Assembly (NCBI GenBank): GCA_013359265.1
Contig: JABWCD010000023.1
Location: 62,001 to 126,000, forward strand
Origin: Candidatus Hydrogenedentota bacterium
GTDB lineage: Bacteria; Hydrogenedentota; Hydrogenedentia; Hydrogenedentales; SLHB01
Direction of reading: 5' to 3'
DNA length: 64,000 nt
This document shows positions 1 to 8,313 of this stretch, one piece after another. The notes under the pieces are model-generated. The model was not told the origin of the DNA, made no database searches, and saw only the letters and a list, made by a program, of their open reading frames with translations. The position numbers and the translations under genes were made by a program. The stretch's first letter is position 1. The number at the start of each line of letters is the position of its first letter.

Positions 1-2351
1 GTTTTCTGGATGACGCGCTGGCGGAATCGGAGCGTACCAAGGAGTATCCCGACGGCAGCCGGTTCAAGTGGAACTCGGAAGTCATGTGGGCTGTCGACTC
101 GTATCTGCGGGCAGCCCCGTCGGAAAAGCGGGCGGCGTTTGCCGAGGCGGTCCGCGGCGGCGCGATCGGTCTCGACGCGCTGTACGGAAACGAGTTGACT
201 GCGCTGTGCCGCCCGGAGGAATTGGTGCGGTTGACGAGCTATGCGTGCCGGGTGCGCGACGAGCTCGATGTGCCGATCGACACCGCGATGATCAGTGATG
301 TGCCGGGGTACACGTGGGGCATTGTGCCGGTGTTCGCGCAAAGCGGCGTGCGCTATTTTTCGGTCGGGCCGAACCGAAGCGACCGCATTGGGACGACCCT
401 CAGCGCGTGGGGCGATCGGCCGTTCTATTGGGTGTCGCCGTCGGGCCAGGAGAAGGTCCTGTGCTGGATCGCCGCGCAGGGTTATTCGTGGTTCCATGGC
501 AAGGCGGGATCGGTTGGCGACAAGGTGGTCACCTACCTGAACGAATTGGAAGCGTCCAACTATCCATACGATGTCGTTCAACTGCGGTACAACATCGGGG
601 GCGATAACGGGCCGCCCGATACCACGATTGCCGACACGGTCAAAGATTGGAACGCAAAGTATGTCCAGCCCAAGTTGCGGATCGCGCTGGTGAGAGAATG
701 CTTCGCCGACTTCGAGCAGCGTTACGGGGACCGCATTCCGTCGTTCTCGGGCGACTTAACGCCGTATTGGGAGGATGGTGCGGCGTCGTCGGCGCGGGAG
801 ACGGCGCTCAACCGCCGCGCCGCGGAACGGTTGGTGCAAGCGGAAGTATTGTGGTCGCTGCTTTCGCCGCAGACGTATCCGCTGGATCGGTTCCGGGAGG
901 CGTGGAGGAACGTAATCCTGTATGACGAACATACGTGGGGCGCGCACAACAGCATCAGCGAACCGGATTCGGATTTCGTCAAGGCGCAGTGGGACATCAA
1001 GCAGGCGTTTGCGGTGGACGCGGACAAGCAGTCGCGCACGCTGGTAGACGACGCCGTGCAAGGGCTGCGCGCCAGCGGCACAGCGGAGGGCCTGCTCGTC
1101 TTCAACACGTGTTCGTTCACGCGTTCGCAACTGGTTGCGGTCCCCGAGAGCGCCGGCCGTGTGGGCGATCGTGTCGAACGCGACGGCAGACCGGTACCGT
1201 CGCAGCGACTGGCGAATGGCGATCTGGTTTTCGTTGCCGCTGATGTGCCCGGGCTGAGCGCGCGCCGTTACACCGTCGTGCGTGGAAGGGCCACGGCCGA
1301 GGGCGCGGCGCAGATCGATGGTACGACGATTCGCAATGGATCGGTTACCGCGGTTGTGAATCTGAAAGACGGGACGATTTCATCGTTGACCGCGCGGAAC
1401 ATTTCCGCGGACCTTGTGAACCAGGCCGCCGGCCCTGGGCTGAACGAATACCTCTACGTGCCGGGAACGGACCCGAAAGGCGCGATGCGCGCGGGGCGCG
1501 CCACCATCGAAATCGTGGACAACGGCCCGGTGGTTGCAACGTTGAGAGTGACGACGAGCGCGCCGAGCACGAACGGCGTGGTGCGCGAGATATCAGTCGT
1601 CGACGGCATGCCCTATCTCTCGATCGGGAACTGGATCGACAAACACCAACAGCGCAAGAAAGAGGGCGTCCACTTCGCGTTTCCGTTTAACGTGCCGGAC
1701 GGCGTGGTGCGCACGAGCCTTGCGTGGAGCGTGATGCGGCCCGAATACGATCAGTTGCCCGGGTCGTGCAAGAACTGGATTACGGTGCAGCGTTGGGTCG
1801 ATGTCGCGAACCAGGATTACGGCGTGGCGTGGGCGCCAATCGACGCGCCACTGGTCGAACTGGGAAGTCCGACGGCGGAGTCGCCGTGGATAACGCGGCT
1901 CGAGCCGACGCAGACGGTCCTCTCGTACGTCATGAACAACTATTGGCATACGAACTACCGCGATTCCCAGAGCGGCAACCACCTGTTCCGGTACACGATC
2001 ATGCCGCATGGAATGTTCGATCAGTGCGCCGTCGAGCAGTTTGCCGTGGGGATGACGCAACCATTCGTTGTGATACCGGTGGAAAAGGATGCGACCGATC
2101 GCGCTGCGCCGTTGGCTGTCTCGCCGGAGTCGGTGTTCGTGACGGCGATCAAGCAGAGTGAGGACGGCAAGGCGACGATCGTGCGGCTGGCGAACATGTC
2201 CGGCCGGCCGGTCGTTGCGACGCTGTCGCGGCCGGGGAACGATGCGCGGTCTGTCTGGCATAGCGACCTGACGGAGCGCAAGGGGGCGGCGGTGTCCGGG
2301 GGCATCGCGATACCCGCGAGCGGGATTGTGACGCTGCGTATCGACGAGTGA
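1..2351 (+). CDS. Glycoside hydrolase family 38 alpha-mannosidase-like protein, 5' end outside window
   Basis: The reading frame is open from base 3 to the stop at 2349-2351 (about 782 codons visible), so the start lies left of the window. The early part carries a GH38-type N-terminal-domain pattern, with KWNSEVMWAVDSYL near the left edge and ISDVPGYTWG around base 291-320; the Asp at 297-299 is the likely catalytic nucleophile of this retaining family. The C-terminal half is beta-rich, as in GH38 enzymes. The family removes alpha-linked mannose from glycans. A metal-dependent mannosidase acting on imported or exported oligosaccharide is likely, but the N-terminus that would show a signal peptide is missing. 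The neighbouring exported carbohydrate genes fit glycan breakdown. Family call firm; substrate unknown. Confidence 0.85.
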   Translation, partial: FLDDALAESERTKEYPDGSRFKWNSEVMWAVDSYLRAAPSEKRAAFAEAVRGGAIGLDALYGNELTALCRPEELVRLTSYACRVRDELDVPIDTAMISDVPGYTWGIVPVFAQSGVRYFSVGPNRSDRIGTTLSAWGDRPFYWVSPSGQEKVLCWIAAQGYSWFHGKAGSVGDKVVTYLNELEASNYPYDVVQLRYNIGGDNGPPDTTIADTVKDWNAKYVQPKLRIALVRECFADFEQRYGDRIPSFSGDLTPYWEDGAASSARETALNRRAAERLVQAEVLWSLLSPQTYPLDRFREAWRNVILYDEHTWGAHNSISEPDSDFVKAQWDIKQAFAVDADKQSRTLVDDAVQGLRASGTAEGLLVFNTCSFTRSQLVAVPESAGRVGDRVERDGRPVPSQRLANGDLVFVAADVPGLSARRYTVVRGRATAEGAAQIDGTTIRNGSVTAVVNLKDGTISSLTARNISADLVNQAAGPGLNEYLYVPGTDPKGAMRAGRATIEIVDNGPVVATLRVTTSAPSTNGVVREISVVDGMPYLSIGNWIDKHQQRKKEGVHFAFPFNVPDGVVRTSLAWSVMRPEYDQLPGSCKNWITVQRWVDVANQDYGVAWAPIDAPLVELGSPTAESPWITRLEPTQTVLSYVMNNYWHTNYRDSQSGNHLFRYTIMPHGMFDQCAVEQFAVGMTQPFVVIPVEKDATDRAAPLAVSPESVFVTAIKQSEDGKATIVRLANMSGRPVVATLSRPGNDARSVWHSDLTERKGAAVSGGIAIPASGIVTLRIDE

Positions 2352-2379
2352 ATTTGCGTGGGTTGTGCGGGGGAAGATC

Positions 2380-2429
2380 AAAGCGGAGCTTTTCAAGAGT
2401 GCGTCACGACGTGGAAGCTTCGTCACGAG
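2380..2429 (+). repeat. 50-bp dispersed hairpin repeat, copy A
   Basis: A 50-bp unit starting AAAGCGGAGCTTTTCAAGAG and ending in an imperfect inverted repeat around a GGAA loop (arms at 2403-2412 and 2417-2426). It lies between two convergent genes. The same unit occurs, ungapped, at 4459-4508 and on the minus strand at 36802-36851. Confidence 0.8.
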
Positions 2430-2480
2430 CAAAGGAGGGCTGCATTCAACGTAGCCGAATCGGAACTCGGATGTTCGCGA

Positions 2481-4403
2481 CTACTCGAAATACGGTTGCA
2501 CCTGGATGAAGTTCCAGATTAGTTCTTGTCCGATGTCGGCGCCGGGGGGGTTGTCTGAGGGCCAATCGGAGAGTCGCAATTCGGCGTTGATTGCGTGCGC
2601 ACGAAACACGTATTGATGGTAATTGATCCAGTAGGGGTTGCTGGAATTGAATTCGCCATAGGGTTGCCAGTAGCCGCATTGGACGATTGCCTGGAAGCAT
2701 TTTTCCATCATCCGGTCGGCGTTTTGGATGGTCGCGGAGACGGCGTGTTGTCTGCGATTCGACGCGCCGTTTCCGAGTCCCTGGAAATCGCCGGTGATGA
2801 AGCGGAGCGAGTAGAGCCGGCCGGGGGTGAGGTTTTGAATTTGCTGCGAGATGACGTTCGGCTTGTCGCCGCAGCGGCGGGTCCACAATGCCACATCGCC
2901 AGCGCCTTCGGGGCCATGGTACTTCGCCTGCAAGGTGCCGAAACCGGGAACGGTCTTGACGGCGATGCTCTCTTGTCCCAGCGTGTCGATTGCGGGGCTT
3001 AGCGTCCACCCGTCGGTTCCGTTTGCGAGGTCTGCGTTTTGAATGTGCCTGAGGACGTAGGGATCGGCGAGGAAACGGTGGGTGTTGCCCTCGATGGCGT
3101 AGTGGCGGACGAGTTTCGCGAAGAGGCGTGTCTGCTCCTCGGCGCAGTAGCCGGAGACGTAGCCGTGCAGCCCACGGACGCCGAAGAATGCGGAGTCGGT
3201 CGAGATGAACTGCATTTCGCAATCGAGAAAGACGTTGAAGTCGTAGTTTGGAAACAGGTCGCCCGTCTCCCATCCGGGCTCGGACAGGAGCGACACGACG
3301 ACGAGCCGCTCCGTTGCCGCGCCCTTGCTCGCGCGCTCGAACGATTCGCGGCTGGCCATTTCCCACGCGGGACTGAACTCGGCAAGCAGGTCTCCGGTTT
3401 CGACGATCACTCGACCCGGCCGCGATTGGGATTCGGGGAGGTACCATTCGGGCCCGAGCCGGTAGCCGCATTCCACGATGGTTTGGATGAAGGGGTACAT
3501 CTGCTCGAACCGTTCGGCGGGCAATAGGCGCGAGGGGCCGTAGGCGTAGAAGATGCGATTCGAGAAGGCGGGGTCCGCGCGAAGTTTTTTAATCGCGCCG
3601 ATCCAAATGGGATACATCTCCGCAGTTTGCTTGCCGTACTTTTCGCCGACCCCGAATTCGTCCGCCCAGATGCCGCTCATCAGCGGGTGCTGCATGCCCA
3701 ACGAGTTCGACCAGCGATCGTAGGCTTCGTCCACCGTCGATACATCGTAGGGTACGTCCTCGCGGACGAACCAACGCTTGCCCTCGGCGGTCCACTCGCG
3801 AATTTCCGCTTCCTGTGCGCTCTTGCCGTCCTCTGTTCGCGTAGTCGTGCCAATGATGCTGTTGTAATGGTCGAGGCAGTGTTCGCGGAGATACTCCCAG
3901 GTGTAGACGCCGGTCTCCGCGATGTGCGGATTGTCTCCGTAGGTCGCGTAGACGAGTTCGCCGATGGCACGCACTTCCAGGCGTTTGGCCGGTTCGTGTT
4001 GATCGTTGAGCGCAACGGTATGCGCGCCTGCGGAGACGTAGCGCATCGCTTCGAGGTGTCCGCCAAACTTTTTTAGCGCGACGGTTGTGTCGTCAAGAAG
4101 GATTGAGGTGGGGGCGTTGTCGCCCGTCGGAAGAACGCGGATGTAAATCCAGCCGTCCCGTGGGTTGCGGAAGGTGTGCGGTTCGGTGCCGGGGGATTCC
4201 TGGTTGACCAGTTCGAAGACAAGGTTGTTGAGCGGTTTGACGCCGGCCTCGGGAGCGAAGCGGGGATCGGCTTCGGGCGATTGGAATCCGCCGGGGGGCA
4301 CGCTACCGAGTTCGGATGCAACGGCGAAAGCGATCCCTACTGTCCACACCAACAGGCGAATCGCAGGGCCAATGCTCTTACGGTAAATCGTGTAACCGTT
4401 CAG
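2481..4403 (-). CDS. Exported protein of unknown function with C-terminal carbohydrate-binding-like region
   Basis: The frame is open up to a TTG at 4475, but bases 4459-4508 are a dispersed repeat, so that start is unlikely. AAGGAG at 4413-4418 lies nine bases before a CTG at 4403, giving a protein with a credible signal peptide (NGYTIYRKSIGPAIRLLVWT followed by a hydrophobic stretch ending near AVASE). No ATG, GTG or TTG fits as well, so the start is uncertain. The middle (GIWADEFG, IQTIVECGYRLGPEWYLPES) looks like a TIM-barrel-type hydrolase, but I cannot assign a family. The last 200 residues, starting near NADLANGTDGWTL, resemble a jelly-roll carbohydrate-binding module. It is followed in the same orientation by nothing else before the convergent GH38 gene. 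Probably acts on polysaccharide outside the cytoplasm. Confidence 0.6.
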   Translation of the reverse strand: MNGYTIYRKSIGPAIRLLVWTVGIAFAVASELGSVPPGGFQSPEADPRFAPEAGVKPLNNLVFELVNQESPGTEPHTFRNPRDGWIYIRVLPTGDNAPTSILLDDTTVALKKFGGHLEAMRYVSAGAHTVALNDQHEPAKRLEVRAIGELVYATYGDNPHIAETGVYTWEYLREHCLDHYNSIIGTTTRTEDGKSAQEAEIREWTAEGKRWFVREDVPYDVSTVDEAYDRWSNSLGMQHPLMSGIWADEFGVGEKYGKQTAEMYPIWIGAIKKLRADPAFSNRIFYAYGPSRLLPAERFEQMYPFIQTIVECGYRLGPEWYLPESQSRPGRVIVETGDLLAEFSPAWEMASRESFERASKGAATERLVVVSLLSEPGWETGDLFPNYDFNVFLDCEMQFISTDSAFFGVRGLHGYVSGYCAEEQTRLFAKLVRHYAIEGNTHRFLADPYVLRHIQNADLANGTDGWTLSPAIDTLGQESIAVKTVPGFGTLQAKYHGPEGAGDVALWTRRCGDKPNVISQQIQNLTPGRLYSLRFITGDFQGLGNGASNRRQHAVSATIQNADRMMEKCFQAIVQCGYWQPYGEFNSSNPYWINYHQYVFRAHAINAELRLSDWPSDNPPGADIGQELIWNFIQVQPYFE

Positions 4404-4458
4404 TTTTCTATGCTCCTTGATGCGACATCGTTTGGGTTCGTAGATCGCAAAAGAAGAC

Positions 4459-4508
4459 AAAGCAGAGCTTTTCAAGAGCGCGTTACGAAGTGGAAACTTC
4501 GTAACGAG
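4459..4508 (+). repeat. 50-bp dispersed hairpin repeat, copy B
   Basis: Same 50-bp unit as at 2380-2429. In this copy the stem is perfect: GTTACGAAGT (4482-4491), loop GGAA, ACTTCGTAAC (4496-4505). It lies between two minus-strand genes, upstream of the likely start of the exported protein. Confidence 0.8.
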
Positions 4509-4555
4509 TTAATTCTAACTATGCTCTATTGAGAACTCATCGACTGCGAGCGGGC

Positions 4556-5311
4556 TCATGGTCTTCCCTCTTCGAAGGCTCGGAGGCGGATGTTTTTTAT
4601 GGCGCCGGCGGTGCGCCAGGTGGCGACGCCGAGGGGGCGGGTGGGGTCCATTTCGAAGCGAATGCCGACGCCGCGGTCTTTGGTTTCGACGTCGACGAAT
4701 TGTTCGCCGTCGATCCAGGCTTCGATACGTTCGGGAGTGATCCGGAGGCGGATGGAGTACCACTTGTTGTTGTCGAAGTCGCGCCATTTGGCGGTGCCGT
4801 TTTCGGAGGCGTCGAGCCAATCGAGCGAGGAGATGCCGACGAGGCGTCCGCCCCAACCGCCGACGACGAGAGAGACGTTGCTGTCGTTGTAAGGGACGGT
4901 GAGGCCGCAGAAGAAGTCGCTGCCGGCGGTGCGTTGGGCTTCGAGGGTGACTTCGAAGTTCATTTTTGGGAGGGGGCCGATCCAGGTGATGCCGGTCATG
5001 TCGTTGCCTTCGGCGAGGTGGCACACGTCGCCTTCGACGGAGACGCCGCCGGAACCGATGTAATCGGCAACGCGGAAGTCCGCTTCGGTGACGAAGGATT
5101 CGCCGTTGGGGGAGCCGTCTTTTTTGACGTTGTGCGTCATCGCGAAGCCGGGGATTTTTTCCTTTTGCCCGAGTTTTTTGGGGGACGCGTCGGATGCGCT
5201 TGCTTTGGGTTCGAGCGTGGTTGCGGTTGACGGCGCATTTGCCGTGGCACAGCCGATAAGCGCCAGGCACAACGCGGGCGCGATGACACGAAATATGAAT
5301 ACGAAGCGCAT
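4556..5311 (-). CDS. DUF1080-like (concanavalin-type) lipoprotein
   Basis: 251 residues. The N-terminus is a lipoprotein signal peptide with lipobox ALIG-C (Cys21), followed by a low-complexity Ala/Ser/Thr linker. Residues 75-250 have the beta-sandwich pattern of 3-keto-disaccharide hydrolase/DUF1080 and LamG-like domains: short beta strands, DNNKWYSIRLRI, RIEAWIDGEQFVDVET and a closing strand IKNIRLRAFEEG. Such domains are abundant in planctomycete-like genomes, where they bind or cleave sugars; some are reported to act on 3-keto-glucosides. Gfo/Idh/MocA oxidoreductases, which can make or use 3-keto sugars, are encoded elsewhere in the window. The ATG start at 5311 is preceded by a GGGAAAT-like site. 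Enzyme versus binding role cannot be decided. Confidence 0.7.
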   Translation of the reverse strand: MRFVFIFRVIAPALCLALIGCATANAPSTATTLEPKASASDASPKKLGQKEKIPGFAMTHNVKKDGSPNGESFVTEADFRVADYIGSGGVSVEGDVCHLAEGNDMTGITWIGPLPKMNFEVTLEAQRTAGSDFFCGLTVPYNDSNVSLVVGGWGGRLVGISSLDWLDASENGTAKWRDFDNNKWYSIRLRITPERIEAWIDGEQFVDVETKDRGVGIRFEMDPTRPLGVATWRTAGAIKNIRLRAFEEGRP

Positions 5312-5361
5312 ACAGATTTCCCTCAGTGAAAAGTAACCCAGAATACTATCGCATTTTTCGG

Positions 5362-6081
5362 CTACCTGCCATGACGCAGCGTTGAAGACTTGCCAAGCGC
5401 TCTCTCTTTGTGCGCGTCTTCAGTTCGTTTCGACGCTTCCCTAAACCACGCATAACGCATGTTAGTTGTGTCTGGCCGTGCAATGGCGTCTTTAACGACG
5501 ACAAGGAAGTCGTGCAAGTCAGCGCATTGGTATCCCCGCCCCAATTTGCTTCGCTTCAGTTTCAAATCGTCGGGCAAATACAGGTCGCCAAATACTTCAA
5601 CTCGCCTTGCGCCGTTATACCTGTATATCGGGATATATCCCCGACCAAAGAACGCGAGATCGTAGAACCGCTCGTTGTTCGTTAGCGCCAGCGGGACATG
5701 CGTCTCGCTTAGCCGCCGTGCTTCCAATTCAGAAACACCGTCGAATGTCGCTCTCGTGTATTTGTCCGAGTCAACGATGGTCCGATCAACGTTGTCGTTC
5801 AATACCAGAACGACATCCTCGCCAAGCTCGGCCGAACTGATATCGCACGTCCATGTAGAAACGGCGCGGAAAAAGGCGAATTCGTAATGCGGGCCTTTCA
5901 GTATGTCGCTCACCCGAGCCTTCGCGATCTTATAGGACTTGTATTCGATGATCTCAACCACTTTCGCAACGTATATCGCGTCCGAGTTGTCAACGACTTC
6001 GTGCAGAGTAGAGACTCCTACGTACGCCTGCGTATGTAGCGAAGGGATCACGAGCGCCAGGGCTAGCACGAATCCTCGCAT
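5362..6081 (-). CDS. Exported protein of unknown function
   Basis: 239 residues with an N-terminal signal peptide (MRGFVLALALVIPSLHTQA, probable cleavage before YVG). The body starts with a beta-rich segment (SDAIYVAKVVEIIEY, ARVSDILKG, EDVVLVLND) resembling the OB-like secreted domains found in proteins that report an exported cargo or inhibit proteases, but I cannot assign a family. The C-terminus is basic and polar. GC content is visibly lower than in neighbouring genes, which may point to recent acquisition. The ATG at 6081 follows AGGAGGTCC, a strong ribosome-binding site. No operon partners: the upstream gene is divergent. Confidence 0.65.
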   Translation of the reverse strand: MRGFVLALALVIPSLHTQAYVGVSTLHEVVDNSDAIYVAKVVEIIEYKSYKIAKARVSDILKGPHYEFAFFRAVSTWTCDISSAELGEDVVLVLNDNVDRTIVDSDKYTRATFDGVSELEARRLSETHVPLALTNNERFYDLAFFGRGYIPIYRYNGARRVEVFGDLYLPDDLKLKRSKLGRGYQCADLHDFLVVVKDAIARPDTTNMRYAWFREASKRTEDAHKERALGKSSTLRHGR

Positions 6082-6255
6082 AATGTTGGACCTCCTGCGG
6101 CACGCGGCAGTATAGCACTGGCGCGACTTCGCGGGTTGCGTGCCCGACTAACTGCACGCATGAGAAGCCCCGTTTTGGTGATGGCAAATTCTTGCGCAAG
6201 TTGGGCGCACTCCCTAAAATAATTCTCCAACTTGGTTGGAGAATTCGTGGAGACG

Positions 6256-6777
6256 ATGGCGATTGCGCGGACAGTTGGGGCGGATGTGACGATCGGCGAG
6301 ATGTACGACGCCGATTGGGACGCCGTGCGCGACATCTATGCGGAGGGGATTGCGACTGGGAACGCGTCCATCGAGACGGAGCCGCCGACGTGGGAGGTGT
6401 GGAACGGGCGGCATTTGAAACATTGCCGGTTGGTCGCGCGGCGCGGGGATATTGTTGTGGGGTGGGCGGCGTTGGGGCCGTTCTCCGTGCGGTCCGCGTA
6501 TAGCGGCGTGGCGGAAGTGAGCATTTACATCGCGGAACGCGCGCGGGGGCAGGGCATCGGCCGGGCGCTGTTGCAGGCGATCATCGCCGAATCGGAACGA
6601 CACGGCATCTGGACGATTCAGGCGGGCATCTTTCCCGAGAATACGATCAGCATTGCGCTGCACACCCGGTGCGGGTTCCGCGAGATCGGCACGCGCAAAC
6701 AGTTGGGCAAGCTGAACGGGGTATGGCGCGATGTTGTGTTGTTCGAGCGCAGGAGCACGATCGTCGGCGTCGATTGA
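6256..6777 (+). CDS. GNAT N-acetyltransferase, phosphinothricin/methionine-sulfone acetyltransferase-like
   Basis: About 173 residues. It shows the GNAT acetyl-CoA site ERARGQGIGRALLQAI (R/Q-x-x-G-x-G/A) and the Pat/Bar-type features IYAEGIATGNASIETEPPTW near the N-terminus and LHTRCGFREIGTRKQLGKLN near the end. Family members acetylate the amino group of phosphinothricin, methionine sulfone or related amino acids. Longer TTG (6232) and GTG (6247) starts are possible; ATG 6256 is preferred because GGAG lies four bases upstream. Just upstream is an inverted repeat AATTCTCCAAC/GTTGGAGAATT (6221-6245) that could be a regulatory hairpin. Single gene. Confidence 0.85.
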   Translation: MAIARTVGADVTIGEMYDADWDAVRDIYAEGIATGNASIETEPPTWEVWNGRHLKHCRLVARRGDIVVGWAALGPFSVRSAYSGVAEVSIYIAERARGQGIGRALLQAIIAESERHGIWTIQAGIFPENTISIALHTRCGFREIGTRKQLGKLNGVWRDVVLFERRSTIVGVD

Positions 6778-6810
6778 GCGGGTGCCACTTCTTTAGGCCT
6801 CGGACAAGAA

Positions 6811-6935
6811 AGCTGTAACCCGTACAGGGTTGAAAGATTTGTAGGTGGCGTCCCTTCCCAGGGTAGATCCATCCACCTGCGTCGAAGCGGCGTCAGTGGA
6901 CCAACCCTTTGCTGCGCGCTACATCCCCTTCGGGG
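6811..6935 (+). repeat. Structured intergenic element with nested inverted repeats
   Basis: Part of a 400-base stretch without a convincing gene. Inverted repeats visible: AACCC/GGGTT (6817-6821 with 6827-6831); AGGTGG/CCACCT (6843-6848 with 6873-6878) enclosing CCCT/AGGG (6852-6855 with 6860-6863); CCCC-TTC-GGGG (6925-6935). The style resembles dispersed structured repeats I have seen in planctomycete genomes, but I see no second copy in this window. Confidence 0.5.
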
Positions 6936-7010
6936 AAAAGGCGGAAACCGTACTCAGTAGAGGCGTGCTCTGTTGAAATCGTCGCATCAGATGGCACATT
7001 GAAGACTGTG

Positions 7011-7111
7011 ACGGGATCGAAAGGACGAAAGGGACCAAAGGGACTAAAAGGACCCAAGGATCAAGGGAATCCAAAGGACCAAAAGGGGCCGAAGGGATTC
7101 AAAGGCAACTT
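7011..7111 (+). repeat. Degenerate purine-rich GGACCAAA-type tandem repeat
   Basis: Irregular tandem units of about 9-10 bases of the form GGACCAAAG, GGGACTAAAA, GGACCCAA. In one frame it reads as Lys-Gly-Pro repeats like collagen, but the surrounding frame does not look coding. Reverse-complement versions occur at 26943-26975 and 33469-33525. Confidence 0.65.
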
Positions 7112-7180
7112 GGAGATCGCGCCATGGTTGGCGGCTGCGCCACATTTAACTGCGCGCGAATGGGCACCTGTTGTCCCGGC

Positions 7181-7540
7181 TTATTCCTGCCATTCGTCTT
7201 CGGTTGGGGGGGATGTCGCGTTGCGGGCGGCGCGTTCGGTTGTTTCCTTGAGGATGCGCCTGTGGGTCTGGAGGAGGGTGCGGCCGGTGCCGGTGAGCAT
7301 TACGCCGTGGGTGACGAGCGTTTCGACGAGTTGCTCGAAGGAGTCGCCAGTGGCGGGGGCTTCGACGGCGTTGACGCGTTCGATGAGCCGGTCGAGGCGC
7401 GCACGAATGGTGGGGTAGGAGACGCCGTAGACTTCCGCGAGCTGCTTGAGAGAGCCGGAGGCGAGCAGGAAACGTTTCAGGAATAGAAGGTCTGCGTCAT
7501 TGAACACGGAGAGCCACGGGGGCAGTGAAAGCTGACTCAT
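7181..7540 (-). CDS. DUF2089-like helix-turn-helix regulator
   Basis: 119 residues. Residues 5-55 match the helix-turn-helix part of DUF2089 proteins: DLLFLKRFLLASGSLKQLAE followed by VYGVSYPTIRARLDRLIERV. The zinc ribbon that precedes this segment in many relatives is absent, so the protein starts directly at the DNA-binding part. The C-terminal half is a helical region of unknown role with an acidic tail. Family members are putative transcription regulators. The ATG at 7540 lies next to a 100-base AT-rich tract that includes ATTGACAA; this stretch is the likely promoter and possible autoregulatory site. The interrupted lipoprotein gene lies upstream in the same direction. Confidence 0.75.
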   Translation of the reverse strand: MSQLSLPPWLSVFNDADLLFLKRFLLASGSLKQLAEVYGVSYPTIRARLDRLIERVNAVEAPATGDSFEQLVETLVTHGVMLTGTGRTLLQTHRRILKETTERAARNATSPPTEDEWQE

Positions 7541-7621
7541 TTGTCAATACTAAATCAGAGTTTAATATTTTTCAATCGATATTTCTCAGCTTAATCAATA
7601 TTACGTAAGTTTACCCTAATT

Positions 7622-7837
7622 TTAATGATAATGAGGTGCATTTGTTGGTTGATACGCTTGCGGGAGCGGTTCGATGACTTTGGGGGGCTGGGCAGGCACC
7701 GCCGGGGCTGGAACGGTGGTGACATCGACCTTCGCGCCGCTCTGGTGGGCTTCATGCCCTTTGCTGCACTCGAGAGAAATCGGCTTCCCCGGCGGGGTAG
7801 GGTTACGGGGCGTGGGCGCGAGTCCGAGGCGGGGATG
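7622..7837 (-). other. In-frame continuation of the lipoprotein gene beyond a TAG
   Basis: After the TAG at 7838-7840 the same frame stays open for 71 codons to a TAA at 7622-7624. The translation is protein-like, with KPISLECSKGHEAHQSGAKV followed by a Pro/Ala/Val-rich tail ending NAPHYH, and most codons end in G or C as in genuine genes here. It could be the rest of a gene broken by one point mutation, or be made by readthrough. Confidence 0.5.
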
Positions 7838-8014
7838 CTAGCCCCCGGGGTTGGGTGCCTGGACGCCTGCCTTATCGGCGAGGTCGTTGAGATTCTTCGG
7901 ACGGGTCGCTTTGGACTCGTCGGGCGGTTCGTTCTTCGCGGCGGATTGCGACCCGCCGCACCCCGCGCAGATAGACAGGACCAGAACTGCAAAGGCGGCC
8001 AACAGCTTCTTCAC
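7838..8014 (-). CDS. Small lipoprotein, 58 residues, ends at an in-frame TAG
   Basis: GTG start at 8014 preceded by AAAGGAG. The N-terminus MKKLLAAFAVLVLSICAGC is a lipoprotein-type signal with candidate lipid-modified Cys at 19, followed by a short polar chain ending VQAPNPGG. The lipobox is weak because the -3 residue is Cys rather than Leu. Reading past the TAG would give a protein of 130 residues. Function unknown. It lies upstream of the DUF2089-like regulator in the same direction. Confidence 0.6.
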   Translation of the reverse strand: MKKLLAAFAVLVLSICAGCGGSQSAAKNEPPDESKATRPKNLNDLADKAGVQAPNPGG

Positions 8015-8313
8015 GGTGAGGGCTCCTTTGGTATAGATGGCCCGCGGAGGGCGTGCCTTGCGGGGTCCATGCTATCACTGGTTGGAGAAATTGCACAAGA
8101 GAAAGAAGTGGCCGCCAGTGCGCGGGCGGTTCCGGCACGACCCGGAGCGCCGCGCGTCGCGGGCGCGGGAAGGAGGCGTTGCAGCGCCGCCCTGCAAGGC
8201 ACGTCGCGCGAAATCAACGAATTCGGTCCTCGTGTGATGTTGGAACGGGTTGACCCCTTCATTCTATAGTATGCGTTCTTCAAACGCGGTTTCTCATCAA
8301 GGAAGTGGCTGCC

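Noticed and set aside
6909-7418. Collagen-like ORF (Lys-Gly-Pro repeats)
   Set aside because: The repeat is a degenerate intergenic tract that recurs on both strands; the remainder is antisense to the DUF2089-like gene.
7838-7840. TAG read as pyrrolysine or selenocysteine
   Set aside because: No pyl genes are seen and TAG does not code selenocysteine; simple mutation or readthrough is more likely.
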